A stretch of DNA of 64,000 nt from Sediminibacterium sp. Gen4. GTDB lineage: Bacteria > Bacteroidota > Bacteroidia > Chitinophagales > Chitinophagaceae. The translations under genes and the position numbers were made by a program. Below are positions 35,106-43,415 of the stretch, piece by piece. The notes under the pieces are model-generated. The model was not told the origin of the DNA, did no database searches, and worked only from the letters and a program-made list of their open reading frames with translations. Location of the stretch: assembly GCA_013391385.1 (NCBI GenBank), contig JACBFI010000010.1:1-64000 (forward strand), given 5' to 3'. The number at the start of each line of letters is the position of its first letter. Within the stretch, counting starts at the first letter, position 1.

Positions 35106-35573
35106 TTATGGCTCAACGATATCAGCCCTCATTGGCAGTAAAACACTACCAATAGTGTTGACATCAGCATCGCTTACATTGTTCTTCTTCAATGCTGCTA
35201 CTAGGTCATTTACCAATGCATTGAAGTGCACATCTTTAATACCTAATCCAACGTGAGCCGCTTTCATAGATAAACCGGTATACTTTTCAGGTCCGCCTAC
35301 TGCTTCCCCAATCTGATTTACCAAGTGCATTTTGAGATCATCCACACGTTCTTGTGATCTAGCCGTGTTAGCAAAAAAGCCGTTAATGACATTATCAGCT
35401 ACCACAATACCGATAAAATCATCCACTACTTTTTTGATACCGGCATTACTGCCCAATCGCTTGTACAGTTCACTTCCGGTATTAGCCGGAGGTGCATCAT
35501 CTTTTTTACATGCAGTGAACAGCATGGCTGCACAGAGTGCAAGGGCCGACATACGTACGAGGCTCTTTTTCAT
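35106..35573 (-). CDS. Group 1 truncated haemoglobin, predicted lipoprotein
   Basis: 155 residues. The N-terminus is a lipoprotein signal (MKKSLVRMSALALCAAMLFTAC, Cys at residue 22). The remainder is a group 1 truncated globin: SELYKRLGSNAGIKKVVDDFIGIVV (helices A-B), PEKYTGLSMKAAHVGLGIKDVHFNALVNDLV (helices E-F with the expected haem-ligand His in KDVHFNAL). An export signal on a truncated globin is uncommon, since these normally act in the cytosol. An export signal suggests an envelope role in O2/NO chemistry (inference). A short hypothetical gene follows upstream on the same strand. Confidence 0.82.
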   Translation of the reverse strand: MKKSLVRMSALALCAAMLFTACKKDDAPPANTGSELYKRLGSNAGIKKVVDDFIGIVVADNVINGFFANTARSQERVDDLKMHLVNQIGEAVGGPEKYTGLSMKAAHVGLGIKDVHFNALVNDLVAALKKNNVSDADVNTIGSVLLPMRADIVEP

Positions 35574-35608
35574 TGCTATTTGATTTAATTGGTTAAAGAT
35601 TTAAGTGA

Positions 35609-36028
35609 TTATTTGCGCACATTTAGGGCATAGGTGATTTTACGAAATGCATTCAAGTTCACCGGACATTCGGCTCTATTACTGATGGGTGCTCTTTCAC
35701 GGATAGAAGTGTTGTAAGCAGCCATGGTTTCAATCATACTGCTTCTATTGGTCTCACGTGGATCGAAAGTGATGCAGAGGGTCTGGCTATTTCTGCTGAT
35801 GACATTGGAATATACCCCCTCCTGACTGGCAAGGAAACGATCAACAGCAGCTGAATCTTTTTCAGTAAAGTTTTCAGGCAGTGTCATCACCACGATTTGG
35901 GTGGGATTTTCCATGTACACCCTTTCTCCCAGACTCGGTGTATTCCAGTTCGCGTAAATAAAAAGACTGGCAAAAAGTACGAGGCAGGTAATCAATAATC
36001 CTTTGGCAATTTTCTTGATCATTTTCAT
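35609..36028 (-). CDS. Hypothetical membrane-anchored protein
   Basis: 139 residues from the Met at 36028 (MKMIKKIAKGLLITCLVLFASLFIYANW): one N-terminal membrane helix, then a compact alpha/beta domain (YMENPTQIVVMTLPENFTEK, SRNSQTLCITFDPRETNRSSMIETM). The beta-alpha-beta pattern is reminiscent of heavy-metal-associated domains, but the CxxC pair is absent. I do not recognise the family. It lies 35 bp upstream of the exported globin on the same strand, so the two may be expressed together. Confidence 0.65.
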   Translation of the reverse strand: MKMIKKIAKGLLITCLVLFASLFIYANWNTPSLGERVYMENPTQIVVMTLPENFTEKDSAAVDRFLASQEGVYSNVISRNSQTLCITFDPRETNRSSMIETMAAYNTSIRERAPISNRAECPVNLNAFRKITYALNVRK

Positions 36029-36232
36029 AATCTGACGGTTTGATGACATTTACGGGAACGGGAAAGGATTGGATTGGATAGGAATCAGGATTTTTAAAAA
36101 ATCCTTGGGGGAATGAAAATTTGACACCGCTAACCGGAAACTTAGTGCATCTTTGCCGCCCGTTCTGACAGAGAAAGACGTTCCAGACCTTAAAAACAAG
36201 CCAAAACTGAAATTTTGACCTGTTACCAGCCA

Positions 36233-36249
36233 ATGGCATAATTCTCGCT
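36233..36249 (+). promoter_or_regulatory. Candidate sigma-54 promoter upstream of groES
   Basis: TGGCATAATTCTCGCT (from 36234) has the GG-N10-GC geometry of -24/-12 promoters: TGGCA matches the -24 element and TCGCT matches four of five bases of the -12 element TTGCW. The groES ATG lies 47 bp after the -12 GC. No CIRCE-type inverted repeat is seen. It rests on one sequence match only. Confidence 0.4.
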
Positions 36250-36295
36250 GAAAGGGTAAAAGATTTTAAACCTTATAAATTAAAACCAATAACGT

Positions 36296-36589
36296 ATGGC
36301 TAAGAAATTAAGCATTACTCCAGTTGCGGGTACTAAGAACAGAGTAATTGTCAAGCCTTCGGCTGCTGAAGAAAAAACGGCTGGCGGTATCATAATTCCA
36401 GATACTGCTAAAGAAAAACCTCAAAGAGGTACTATTGTTGCAGTTAGCCCATCCGATGAAGATGGTAAGAATCCTGTTGTAAAAGTCGGTGATACGGTAT
36501 TGTATGGCAAATACGCCGGTACTGAAATTCAAGTTGAAGGTGGTGATTACCTAATTATGCGTGAAAGCGATATTCTAGCAATCGTATAA
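36296..36589 (+). CDS. groES: Co-chaperonin GroES
   Basis: Ten-kilodalton lid of the chaperonin. 97 residues with the standard order: [39 protein letters not shown] containing the mobile loop (about 20-35), GTIVAVSP, and [34 protein letters not shown]. The N-terminal Lys/Ala stretch is slightly longer than in Escherichia coli. groEL follows after 56 bp, so they form the usual operon. Confidence 0.97.
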   Translation: MAKKLSITPVAGTKNRVIVKPSAAEEKTAGGIIIPDTAKEKPQRGTIVAVSPSDEDGKNPVVKVGDTVLYGKYAGTEIQVEGGDYLIMRESDILAIV

Positions 36590-36607
36590 TTATTTATTTA
36601 TTAGTTC

Positions 36608-36636
36608 CATTTTCAAATTTTCAAATTTTCAAATTC
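36608..36636. repeat. Short A/T repeat (TTTTCAAA) between groES and groEL
   Basis: Three octamers of TTTTCAAA form within 36610-36635, immediately upstream of the groEL start. A similar motif lies at about 20956-20963. No function is evident. Confidence 0.7.
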
Positions 36637-36645
36637 TTATAAAAC

Positions 36646-38280
36646 ATGGCAAAACAAATATTCTTCGACATCGAAGCAAGAAATAAAATGAAGAAGGGTG
36701 TTGATACCCTTGCAAATGCAGTAAAAGTTACCCTCGGACCCAAAGGTCGCAACGTGGTAATTGAGAAAAAATTCGGTGCCCCTTCTGTAACAAAAGATGG
36801 TGTTACTGTAGCAAAAGAAATTGAACTGGAAGATGCTATTGAGAACATGGGTGCTCAAATGGTAAAAGAAGTAGCATCAAAAACTGCAGATATTGCAGGT
36901 GATGGTACCACTACCGCTACTGTTCTTGCTCAAGCTATTATCGGTGAAGGTTTGAAAAACGTTGCTGCTGGTGCTAATCCAATGGATTTGAAGCGTGGCA
37001 TTGATAAGGCAGTTGCAAAAGTTGTAGAGAACTTGAAATCACAATCTCAGGCTGTTGGTAACGACACCAAGAAGATTGAGCAAGTAGCTACTATTTCCGC
37101 AAATAGCGATAGCGAGATCGGAAAACTGATCGCTACTGCCATGGCTAAAGTAGGTAAAGAAGGTGTGATCACAGTTGAAGAAGCGAAAGGTACAGATACT
37201 ACTGTAGATGTGGTTGAAGGTATGCAGTTCGATCGTGGCTATATCTCTCCATACTTTGTAACCAATAGCGAGAAGATGGAAGCTGAATTACAGAATCCAT
37301 ACATCCTGATCTATGATAAGAAGATCAGCGCTATGAAAGATATCCTCCATATTTTGGAGAAAGTAGCTCAAAGTGGACGTCCATTGTTGATCATTGCTGA
37401 AGACCTAGAAGGTGAAGCACTGGCAACACTGGTTGTTAATAAATTGCGTGGCACCCTGAAAGTGGCTGCTGTAAAAGCACCAGGTTTCGGCGATCGTAGA
37501 AAAGAAATGTTGACTGATATTGCTATCCTCACTGCAGGTACTGTAGTAAGCGAAGAGCAAGGTTTTAAACTGGAGAATGCTGACATCTCTTATTTAGGTC
37601 AGGCAGCTTCTGTAACCATTGATAAAGACAACACAACCATCGTTGGTGGAAAAGGTAAAAAAGCTGATATCGTTGCACGTGTAAATCAGATCAAAGCTCA
37701 GATTGAGAATACCACTTCTGATTACGATCGTGAAAAATTACAAGAGCGTTTGGCAAAACTGAGTGGTGGTGTAGCGGTATTGTACGTAGGTGCTGCTACT
37801 GAAGTTGAAATGAAAGAGAAGAAAGACCGTGTAGATGATGCATTACATGCTACTCGCGCTGCTGTGGAAGAAGGTATTGTTCCAGGTGGTGGTGTTGCTT
37901 ATATCCGTTCAGTAGAAGCATTGGAAAAACTGAAAGGCGCTAACGAAGATGAGCAAACCGGTATCCAGATCGTGAAAAGAGCGATTGAAGAGCCACTGCG
38001 TCAGATCGTTGCTAACAGCGGTATCGAAGGTTCAATCGTAGTACAGAAAATCAAAGAAGGTAAAGCAGACTTTGGTTTCAATGCTCGCACTGAAGTATTC
38101 GAAAACCTCCTGAAAGCAGGTGTTATTGATCCAACAAAGGTTAGCCGTGTAGCATTGGAAAATGCAGCTTCTATTGCAGCGATGCTGTTGACCACAGAAT
38201 GTGTGATCGCAGATAAGCCAAAGCCTGAAGCACCACATAGCCATGCAGGTGCACCTGATATGGGTGGTATGGGTTATTAA
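36646..38280 (+). CDS. groEL: Chaperonin GroEL
   Basis: Sixty-kilodalton chaperonin forming the double-ring folding chamber. 544 residues, full length. Visible: the ATP-binding segment [13 protein letters not shown] near 88-100, [11 protein letters not shown] near 30, [20 protein letters not shown] near 279-298, and [10 protein letters not shown] near 412. The C-terminal tail [10 protein letters not shown] has the Gly/Met character that lines the cavity. Start at 36646 gives [20 protein letters not shown] terminator follows directly. Confidence 0.98.
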   Translation: MAKQIFFDIEARNKMKKGVDTLANAVKVTLGPKGRNVVIEKKFGAPSVTKDGVTVAKEIELEDAIENMGAQMVKEVASKTADIAGDGTTTATVLAQAIIGEGLKNVAAGANPMDLKRGIDKAVAKVVENLKSQSQAVGNDTKKIEQVATISANSDSEIGKLIATAMAKVGKEGVITVEEAKGTDTTVDVVEGMQFDRGYISPYFVTNSEKMEAELQNPYILIYDKKISAMKDILHILEKVAQSGRPLLIIAEDLEGEALATLVVNKLRGTLKVAAVKAPGFGDRRKEMLTDIAILTAGTVVSEEQGFKLENADISYLGQAASVTIDKDNTTIVGGKGKKADIVARVNQIKAQIENTTSDYDREKLQERLAKLSGGVAVLYVGAATEVEMKEKKDRVDDALHATRAAVEEGIVPGGGVAYIRSVEALEKLKGANEDEQTGIQIVKRAIEEPLRQIVANSGIEGSIVVQKIKEGKADFGFNARTEVFENLLKAGVIDPTKVSRVALENAASIAAMLLTTECVIADKPKPEAPHSHAGAPDMGGMGY

Positions 38281-38310
38281 TCAATTAGCGCGAAAGCGTA
38301 AGAATACAGG

Positions 38311-38340
38311 TCCCCGTTCGATTTCGAGCGGGGATTTTTT
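38311..38340 (+). terminator. Rho-independent terminator after groEL
   Basis: TCCCCGTTCG pairs with CGAGCGGGGA (one G-T pair), followed by six T. It lies 30 bp after the groEL stop. Confidence 0.9.
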
Positions 38341-39025
38341 ATGATTGGATGTCTTTACTAACCAATGCCACTCCCCTTGCCAATAAATATTGAGCTGATC
38401 CATACGTCAACATCACAGCAACATATAAGTTGTGGTATAAAAAGTGAAAGCGATTCAATACTAAAATGGTATTCGATAGTATAAACACCAGTATCCCAAT
38501 GAAGAAATACCATCCCGTTTTATGTAATTGCGGATGTTGGGTGGTATTCATCGCTAAAGCAGCTGTAATCGCTACAAACACCATATAGATCAAAACAGGC
38601 AGTTGGAACTGTTTCAATTTCTCGCCCAGGAATCCGTACACAAAATAGCCGATCACACTGAGAACCAATACAACCAATAAAGGTCTCATCAATTGACGCA
38701 GGTATATCTTCTGTAATTGCAAAAAGAAGATACATAAGAAGAACAGATTCACGATATAAGAAATCATACCCGGTAAAAAGAGAAGATCATTGATGATGAC
38801 AAGTAACATATCACCGATGAATGCAAATAAGATAGCAACTAAGTAAAAAAAGTTAATCCCCACCAATACCTCTTCTTTCCTTCTGGTAAACAGATAGACC
38901 AATAATGACGGTATCAGTAATAACTTACTAATGCCTACAAATGGAAGATGTAAAACATGAAATAAGCAATGAATAAAAAGTATGACCCAGAATACAATTA
39001 GAATGTTTCTCCGTATCCACTCCAT
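38339..39025 (-). CDS. YhhN-family membrane protein (lysoplasmalogenase-like), copy 1
   Basis: 228 residues with about eight hydrophobic segments. It has the YhhN signature: LLIPSLLVYLF near 38, AFIGDMLLVI near 68 with the conserved Gly-Asp, GMISYIVNLFF near 88, and ISDxLL-like FILSNTILVLNRF near 185. Some animal members hydrolyse lysoplasmalogens; the bacterial substrate is not known. The next gene on the same strand (39073-39750) is a paralogue, 47 bp upstream. Confidence 0.82.
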   Translation of the reverse strand: MEWIRRNILIVFWVILFIHCLFHVLHLPFVGISKLLLIPSLLVYLFTRRKEEVLVGINFFYLVAILFAFIGDMLLVIINDLLFLPGMISYIVNLFFLCIFFLQLQKIYLRQLMRPLLVVLVLSVIGYFVYGFLGEKLKQFQLPVLIYMVFVAITAALAMNTTQHPQLHKTGWYFFIGILVFILSNTILVLNRFHFLYHNLYVAVMLTYGSAQYLLARGVALVSKDIQS

Positions 39026-39072
39026 AAATCAAGATTAAAGCTATAATAGCAATCTAATCCATTCTGATCAAA

Positions 39073-39750
39073 TTATTCTGAGAACTCAGCTGTTTTTTGA
39101 AAACCTCTGGTAATAAAGAACTGTGCCAATCCATACGTTAGCATCACCAATACCTCAATAACGATATGTTGCATCTTAAACATATTCACGGCAAGCAACG
39201 CATCACTGAGAACAAATAAAAGCGCTCCGGGTATAAAAGTATAAAGTGAAAGTGTTTGAATTTTTACATTGGTACGTGTATGAATGGCCAATGATGCCAT
39301 GAGGCTGATAAAGACCATATACAGCAGTATCGGTAATAAATAGCTTCCTAAGTCATCTTTCAAGTAAAAAAATACCAATAAACCGAACAACAATAGCCCC
39401 AAAAGCGGAAATACAAAATAGGAACGGTCTTTAGGTGTTACCTGCTTAATCTTGAGAAACGTAAAGCTGTAACAAACATGTGTCATTACAAATGCGATCA
39501 TACCCGAAAGGAAAAAGGCAGGCTCATCACCCAATAATAAGATATCTCCTATCCAAGAGAACAGTAAAGCGATCAAGGGTAGATAACCCAGTACACGAAG
39601 TGATCGATTGATCAATAAATGAATCATGAGTAAAGGAACCAATATTATTTTGGTAGTATTCCTTATCTGTGTCATTTCTACTTGTATGCTAAGACAATGC
39701 ATTAACAATACCAACAGAAAGATCACCAATAACATTTTCCTTTTACTCAT
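39073..39750 (-). CDS. YhhN-family membrane protein (lysoplasmalogenase-like), copy 2
   Basis: 225 residues with the same eight-helix layout as its neighbour: KIILVPLLMIHLL near 33, LLFSWIGDILLL near 64 (conserved Gly-Asp), GMIAFVMTHVCYSFTF near 84, and LFVLSDALLAVNMF near 180. The second acidic residue, Asp in SDALL, is kept here but is Asn in the neighbouring copy. The start overlaps the stop of the sugar-reductase-like gene by 4 bp, so the three genes are probably one unit. Confidence 0.84.
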   Translation of the reverse strand: MSKRKMLLVIFLLVLLMHCLSIQVEMTQIRNTTKIILVPLLMIHLLINRSLRVLGYLPLIALLFSWIGDILLLGDEPAFFLSGMIAFVMTHVCYSFTFLKIKQVTPKDRSYFVFPLLGLLLFGLLVFFYLKDDLGSYLLPILLYMVFISLMASLAIHTRTNVKIQTLSLYTFIPGALLFVLSDALLAVNMFKMQHIVIEVLVMLTYGLAQFFITRGFQKTAEFSE

Positions 39751-40640
39751 GCTAAATCTTTTTTAAAACTCAATTGAACCGCATCTTCAAAGCGATGTGG
39801 CGTATAATTTAATTCACGAATAGCTTTATCAATGTATAACCCAGATCTTTTGGCCCTCCTCACCGGCTCCGGAAATGTATCCGATGTTACCGGTTCAATC
39901 AGCTCAGTATCCAAATCTAAGACCTTTGCAACAGTTATCGCCATATCATAAGGTGATAAAATATCTTTTCCAGCTATATGATATATGCCTGTTTTTTTAA
40001 AGGTAAGAATAGTAGTGATAGCATCGCAAAGGTCTTGTACATAAGTAGGTGTTCTTTGCTGATCGGTTACTATTTTTATTTTTTCTCCATTCAACAATTT
40101 TTGTTGTACCCATTGAATAAAAGAAGGTCTGCCCAAGGGTAACAGAGAGCCGTAAATAAACACAGGTCGAACAATAGAAGCCGTAAGTTCTGACTGAAGA
40201 ATCAATTTTTCAGCCATCAATTTACTTTCTCCATAAAAATTCAAAGGTGAAGCTGTGTCGTCTTCCCGATGCGGGCCATTCTCACCAAAAATAAAATCTG
40301 TAGACAAATGAATAAAGTGTACCGGAAAATGGCGACTTGCTTCTAATAGATAACGCGTTACTTCTACATTGTTTTTTATGCATTCGTCACGATGCATTTC
40401 ACAAATATCCGGTTTACTCATGGCTGCGGTATGAATCACCACATCGGGCGCAACTTGTTCAAATATCTTCAAAAGTGAACGAACGCTCGTTAGTTCAATG
40501 GGGTGGTATAGCAAATTATCCAATGACGGTAATCGGCATTCTCCTCTTCCCAAAGCATGTACCTCAAACCCTTTCTGAACAAGGGATAGACAAAGATGCA
40601 TACCCGTAAATCCATTGGCACCGGTGATCATGATTTTCAT
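39747..40640 (-). CDS. RmlD-like NAD(P)-dependent sugar-nucleotide reductase
   Basis: 297-residue extended short-chain dehydrogenase. The cofactor site is TGANGFTGMHLCLSL at 6-20. VVIHTAAMSKPDICE near 66 and the catalytic Tyr-x-x-x-Lys in NFYGESKLMAEKLI near 131 match dTDP-4-dehydrorhamnose reductase, as do FIFGENGPHREDD and TPTYVQDLCDAI near 204. Substrate assignment is uncertain because other rml genes are absent. It is translationally coupled to the YhhN gene downstream. Confidence 0.83.
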   Translation of the reverse strand: MKIMITGANGFTGMHLCLSLVQKGFEVHALGRGECRLPSLDNLLYHPIELTSVRSLLKIFEQVAPDVVIHTAAMSKPDICEMHRDECIKNNVEVTRYLLEASRHFPVHFIHLSTDFIFGENGPHREDDTASPLNFYGESKLMAEKLILQSELTASIVRPVFIYGSLLPLGRPSFIQWVQQKLLNGEKIKIVTDQQRTPTYVQDLCDAITTILTFKKTGIYHIAGKDILSPYDMAITVAKVLDLDTELIEPVTSDTFPEPVRRAKRSGLYIDKAIRELNYTPHRFEDAVQLSFKKDLA

Positions 40641-40789
40641 GTGACAAGATTACTAAAATGTAATTAGATATACGGATGGTCAATTAGCCTCAAATGCTTA
40701 TTTTTGAGACTCTGTGTAATTGATACACAATTTGTATGTAATTGTATGTCAATAACATCTAACGCTAAACGTCGAACTGCTAAAACAAA

Positions 40790-41776
40790 ATGGCTGAAAA
40801 AAAAGTAACCAAGATCGGTGTTCTGACTTCGGGGGGCGATTCTCCGGGTATGAACGCTGCAATAAGGGCTGTTGTAAGAACGGGTATCTATCATGGCATG
40901 GAAGTATATGGTATCATGAGAGGGTATAGTGGCATGATTGAAGATGATATATTCCAAATGGACTCACGCTCTGTTGCGAATATCATTCAGCGTGGTGGAA
41001 CCATTCTCAAAACTGCCAGAAGTAAGGAATTCTTTGAGAAAGAAGGTCGTCAAAAAGCCTATGAGAACTTGAAAAAAAGAGGGATCGATGGCTTGGTGAT
41101 CATTGGAGGAGATGGCAGCTTCAGAGGTGCTCAGAAATTCAGCAATGAATTTGACATTCCTTGTATTGGTCTCCCCGGCACTATCGACAAAGACATAGCC
41201 GGCAGTGATTTTACCATTGGTTTTGATACAGCCGTAAACACCGCCGTAGAGGCCATCGATAAAATTCGAGATACTGCTGATGCACATGATCGTCTTTTTA
41301 TTGTGGAAGTAATGGGTAGAGATGCCGGTTATATTGCTTTACACAGTGGTATTGCCACCGGCGCTGAAAATATTCTGATTCCCGAGACCAAAACAGATAT
41401 CAACGAATTGATCGCTTCTTTATCAGAAAAAGAGAAAAGAAAAAAACTTGTCAATCTAATCGTTGTTGCAGAAGGCGATGATTTTGGAGGCGGTAATGAA
41501 GTGGCGGCTGTGATTAAGGAGCGACTACCCAATGCGGATACCCGTGTTTGTATTTTGGGTCATATTCAACGCGGCGGTTCTCCTACTTGCTTAGACAGAT
41601 TGATCGCCAGCAGAATGGGTTATCATGCAGTTGAAAGTCTGATCTTAGGTCGTTACAATGTGATGGTGGGGATTCTCAACAATAAAATGAATTATATACC
41701 ACTCGACAACGCAATCAAAGCAAAGCAAAAAATATCCGAAGACTGGTTAAAGATCGTCAAGATACTAGCCAGTTAA
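40790..41776 (+). CDS. pfkA: ATP-dependent 6-phosphofructokinase
   Basis: Committed step of glycolysis. The 328-residue product has GVLTSGGDSPGMNAAIRAVV (ATP site) at 8-27, GGDGSFRGAQKF near 106, PGTIDKDIAGSDFTIGFDTA with the catalytic Asp near 130-150, MGRDAGYIAL near 174 and GHIQRGGSPTCLDR near 258. The Gly after GGDG points to ATP rather than PPi use. pyk follows 59 bp downstream in the same direction, pairing two control points of glycolysis. Confidence 0.96.
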   Translation: MAEKKVTKIGVLTSGGDSPGMNAAIRAVVRTGIYHGMEVYGIMRGYSGMIEDDIFQMDSRSVANIIQRGGTILKTARSKEFFEKEGRQKAYENLKKRGIDGLVIIGGDGSFRGAQKFSNEFDIPCIGLPGTIDKDIAGSDFTIGFDTAVNTAVEAIDKIRDTADAHDRLFIVEVMGRDAGYIALHSGIATGAENILIPETKTDINELIASLSEKEKRKKLVNLIVVAEGDDFGGGNEVAAVIKERLPNADTRVCILGHIQRGGSPTCLDRLIASRMGYHAVESLILGRYNVMVGILNNKMNYIPLDNAIKAKQKISEDWLKIVKILAS

Positions 41777-41786
41777 CAAGTAGCCC

Positions 41787-41794
41787 TATACTTG
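41787..41794 (+). promoter_or_regulatory. Possible -7 box for pyk (TATACTTG)
   Basis: TATACTTG, one mismatch to TAnnTTTG, 41 bp before the pyk start and 10 bp after the pfkA stop. It suggests that pyk can be transcribed separately. Confidence 0.35.
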
Positions 41795-41835
41795 CGGATG
41801 TGTACAGATCTTAAACTCAAAACACAGTCAAACAG

Positions 41836-43326
41836 ATGTCAAAGAATCTCGAAAAGTACCTCCACAAAAACATGGACAAAGAAGCCGGTCTCGCTCACGT
41901 GAACCACAAGACCAAGATCGTGGCGACTGTTGGTCCGGCCTGCGACAGCTATGAACAGTTATTGGAACTGGTCAAAGCCGGTGTCAATGTTTTTCGTTTG
42001 AACTTCTCTCATGGTAGTCATGAAGACAAACAAAGAATCATTGAACACATTCGTAACATCAATAAAACCCAACCTTACAATATCTCTATTTTAGGTGATC
42101 TGCAAGGTCCGAAACTCCGTGTAGGTGAAATAGAGAACAATGCACTCGAAGTAAAAGTGGGCGATATTCTCACTTTTACCAATGAGAAATGTATTGGGAA
42201 CCTCGAGAAAATTTACGTTTCATACCCCAATCTTGCAGGTGACGTAACTGTTGGAAACATCATTTTGATTGATGATGGGAAATTGGAAGTAAAAGTTGTG
42301 AATATTGAGAAAAATGGAGATGTAAAAGTAGTAGTGACTTTAGGCGGTATTCTCTCTTCCAAAAAAGGAATCAACCTACCCGATACCAAAATCTCTTTAC
42401 CTGCATTGACAGAAAAAGACCTCATTGATCTTGATTTCATCATCGAACAACAATTAGACTGGGTAGCACTGAGTTTTGTACGTAGTGTAAAAGATATTGT
42501 GATCTTAAGAAGTAAGTTGACGGAGAAGAAAAGCAAGACCAAGATCATTGCCAAGATTGAAAAACCGGAAGCATTGGTGAACATTCGCGATATCATTATT
42601 GAAAGTGATGGCATCATGGTAGCACGTGGTGATTTGGGTGTAGAACTTCCGGTTGAACAAATTCCTTTGATACAGAAAGAACTGATTCGTAAGTGTATTC
42701 ACAGAGCTAAGCCGGTAATTGTGGCTACACAGATGATGGAAAGCATGATCGACAGAGTAAAACCGAATAGAAGTGAAATCACCGATGTAGCAAATGCTGT
42801 TTTGGAAGGCGCAGATGCAGTGATGCTCAGCGGTGAAACTGCAGCAGGTAATCACCCGGCATTGGTGGTGGAGACCATGCGTAAAATCATTCTGGAAGTA
42901 GAGAAAAAAGAATACCGTTACAATCGTTCAGAAGACTTGAAACCGCAACCACACTCTCCTTCTTTTCACAGTGATGCGATATGCTATAACGCATGTAAAA
43001 TATCAGAAGATGTATCTGCTCAAGCATTGGTAGGCATGACCCAAAGTGGTTATACTGCATTTATGCTCAGCAGCTATCGTCCTTCTTCCCCACTCTATAT
43101 CTTCACCAAAGAAAAATCATTGGTGAATCAATTGAGTCTGAGCTGGGGTGTTCGTGCTTTTTATTATGCGGAAGAAGACAGCTTAGATGATATCATCTTT
43201 GACCAGATCAATATTTTGAAAGAGAGAGGTTTTTTACGACCTGGAGATTTTATAGTGAATACCGGAAGTACACCTGTTGAGCAGCATCTTCCTACCAATG
43301 TCATTAAGTTGACCAAAGTGGTATAA
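41836..43326 (+). CDS. pyk: Pyruvate kinase
   Basis: Transfers phosphate from phosphoenolpyruvate to ADP. 496 residues: TKIVATVGPACDSYEQL near 26, NVFRLNFSHGSHEDKQ near 52, the catalytic Lys and metal site in IIAKIEKPEALVN near 236 and DGIMVARGDLGVELP near 257, and ATQMMESMIDRVKPNRSEITDVANAVLEGADAVMLSGETA (continuous over about 297-335). The C-terminal regulatory domain is present. The N-terminal 20 residues vary in the family, so a start slightly downstream is possible. A terminator follows. Confidence 0.96.
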   Translation: MSKNLEKYLHKNMDKEAGLAHVNHKTKIVATVGPACDSYEQLLELVKAGVNVFRLNFSHGSHEDKQRIIEHIRNINKTQPYNISILGDLQGPKLRVGEIENNALEVKVGDILTFTNEKCIGNLEKIYVSYPNLAGDVTVGNIILIDDGKLEVKVVNIEKNGDVKVVVTLGGILSSKKGINLPDTKISLPALTEKDLIDLDFIIEQQLDWVALSFVRSVKDIVILRSKLTEKKSKTKIIAKIEKPEALVNIRDIIIESDGIMVARGDLGVELPVEQIPLIQKELIRKCIHRAKPVIVATQMMESMIDRVKPNRSEITDVANAVLEGADAVMLSGETAAGNHPALVVETMRKIILEVEKKEYRYNRSEDLKPQPHSPSFHSDAICYNACKISEDVSAQALVGMTQSGYTAFMLSSYRPSSPLYIFTKEKSLVNQLSLSWGVRAFYYAEEDSLDDIIFDQINILKERGFLRPGDFIVNTGSTPVEQHLPTNVIKLTKVV

Positions 43327-43354
43327 CCTATTTCAAATCATTTTATTTACAGTG

Positions 43355-43383
43355 AAAAGATTCCTCAACGGGAATCTTTTTTT
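43355..43383 (+). terminator. Rho-independent terminator after pyk
   Basis: AAAAGATTCC pairs with GGAATCTTTT around TCAACG, followed by T residues. Confidence 0.85.
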
Positions 43384-43415
43384 ATATTGTAGGTTATAAA
43401 ATATTCACTGCTGCC

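Noticed and set aside
35874..36239. 121-codon minus-strand frame upstream of the hypothetical gene at 35609-36028
   Set aside because: It overlaps the better-supported gene in another frame, shows no domain or signal, and crosses the groES promoter region.
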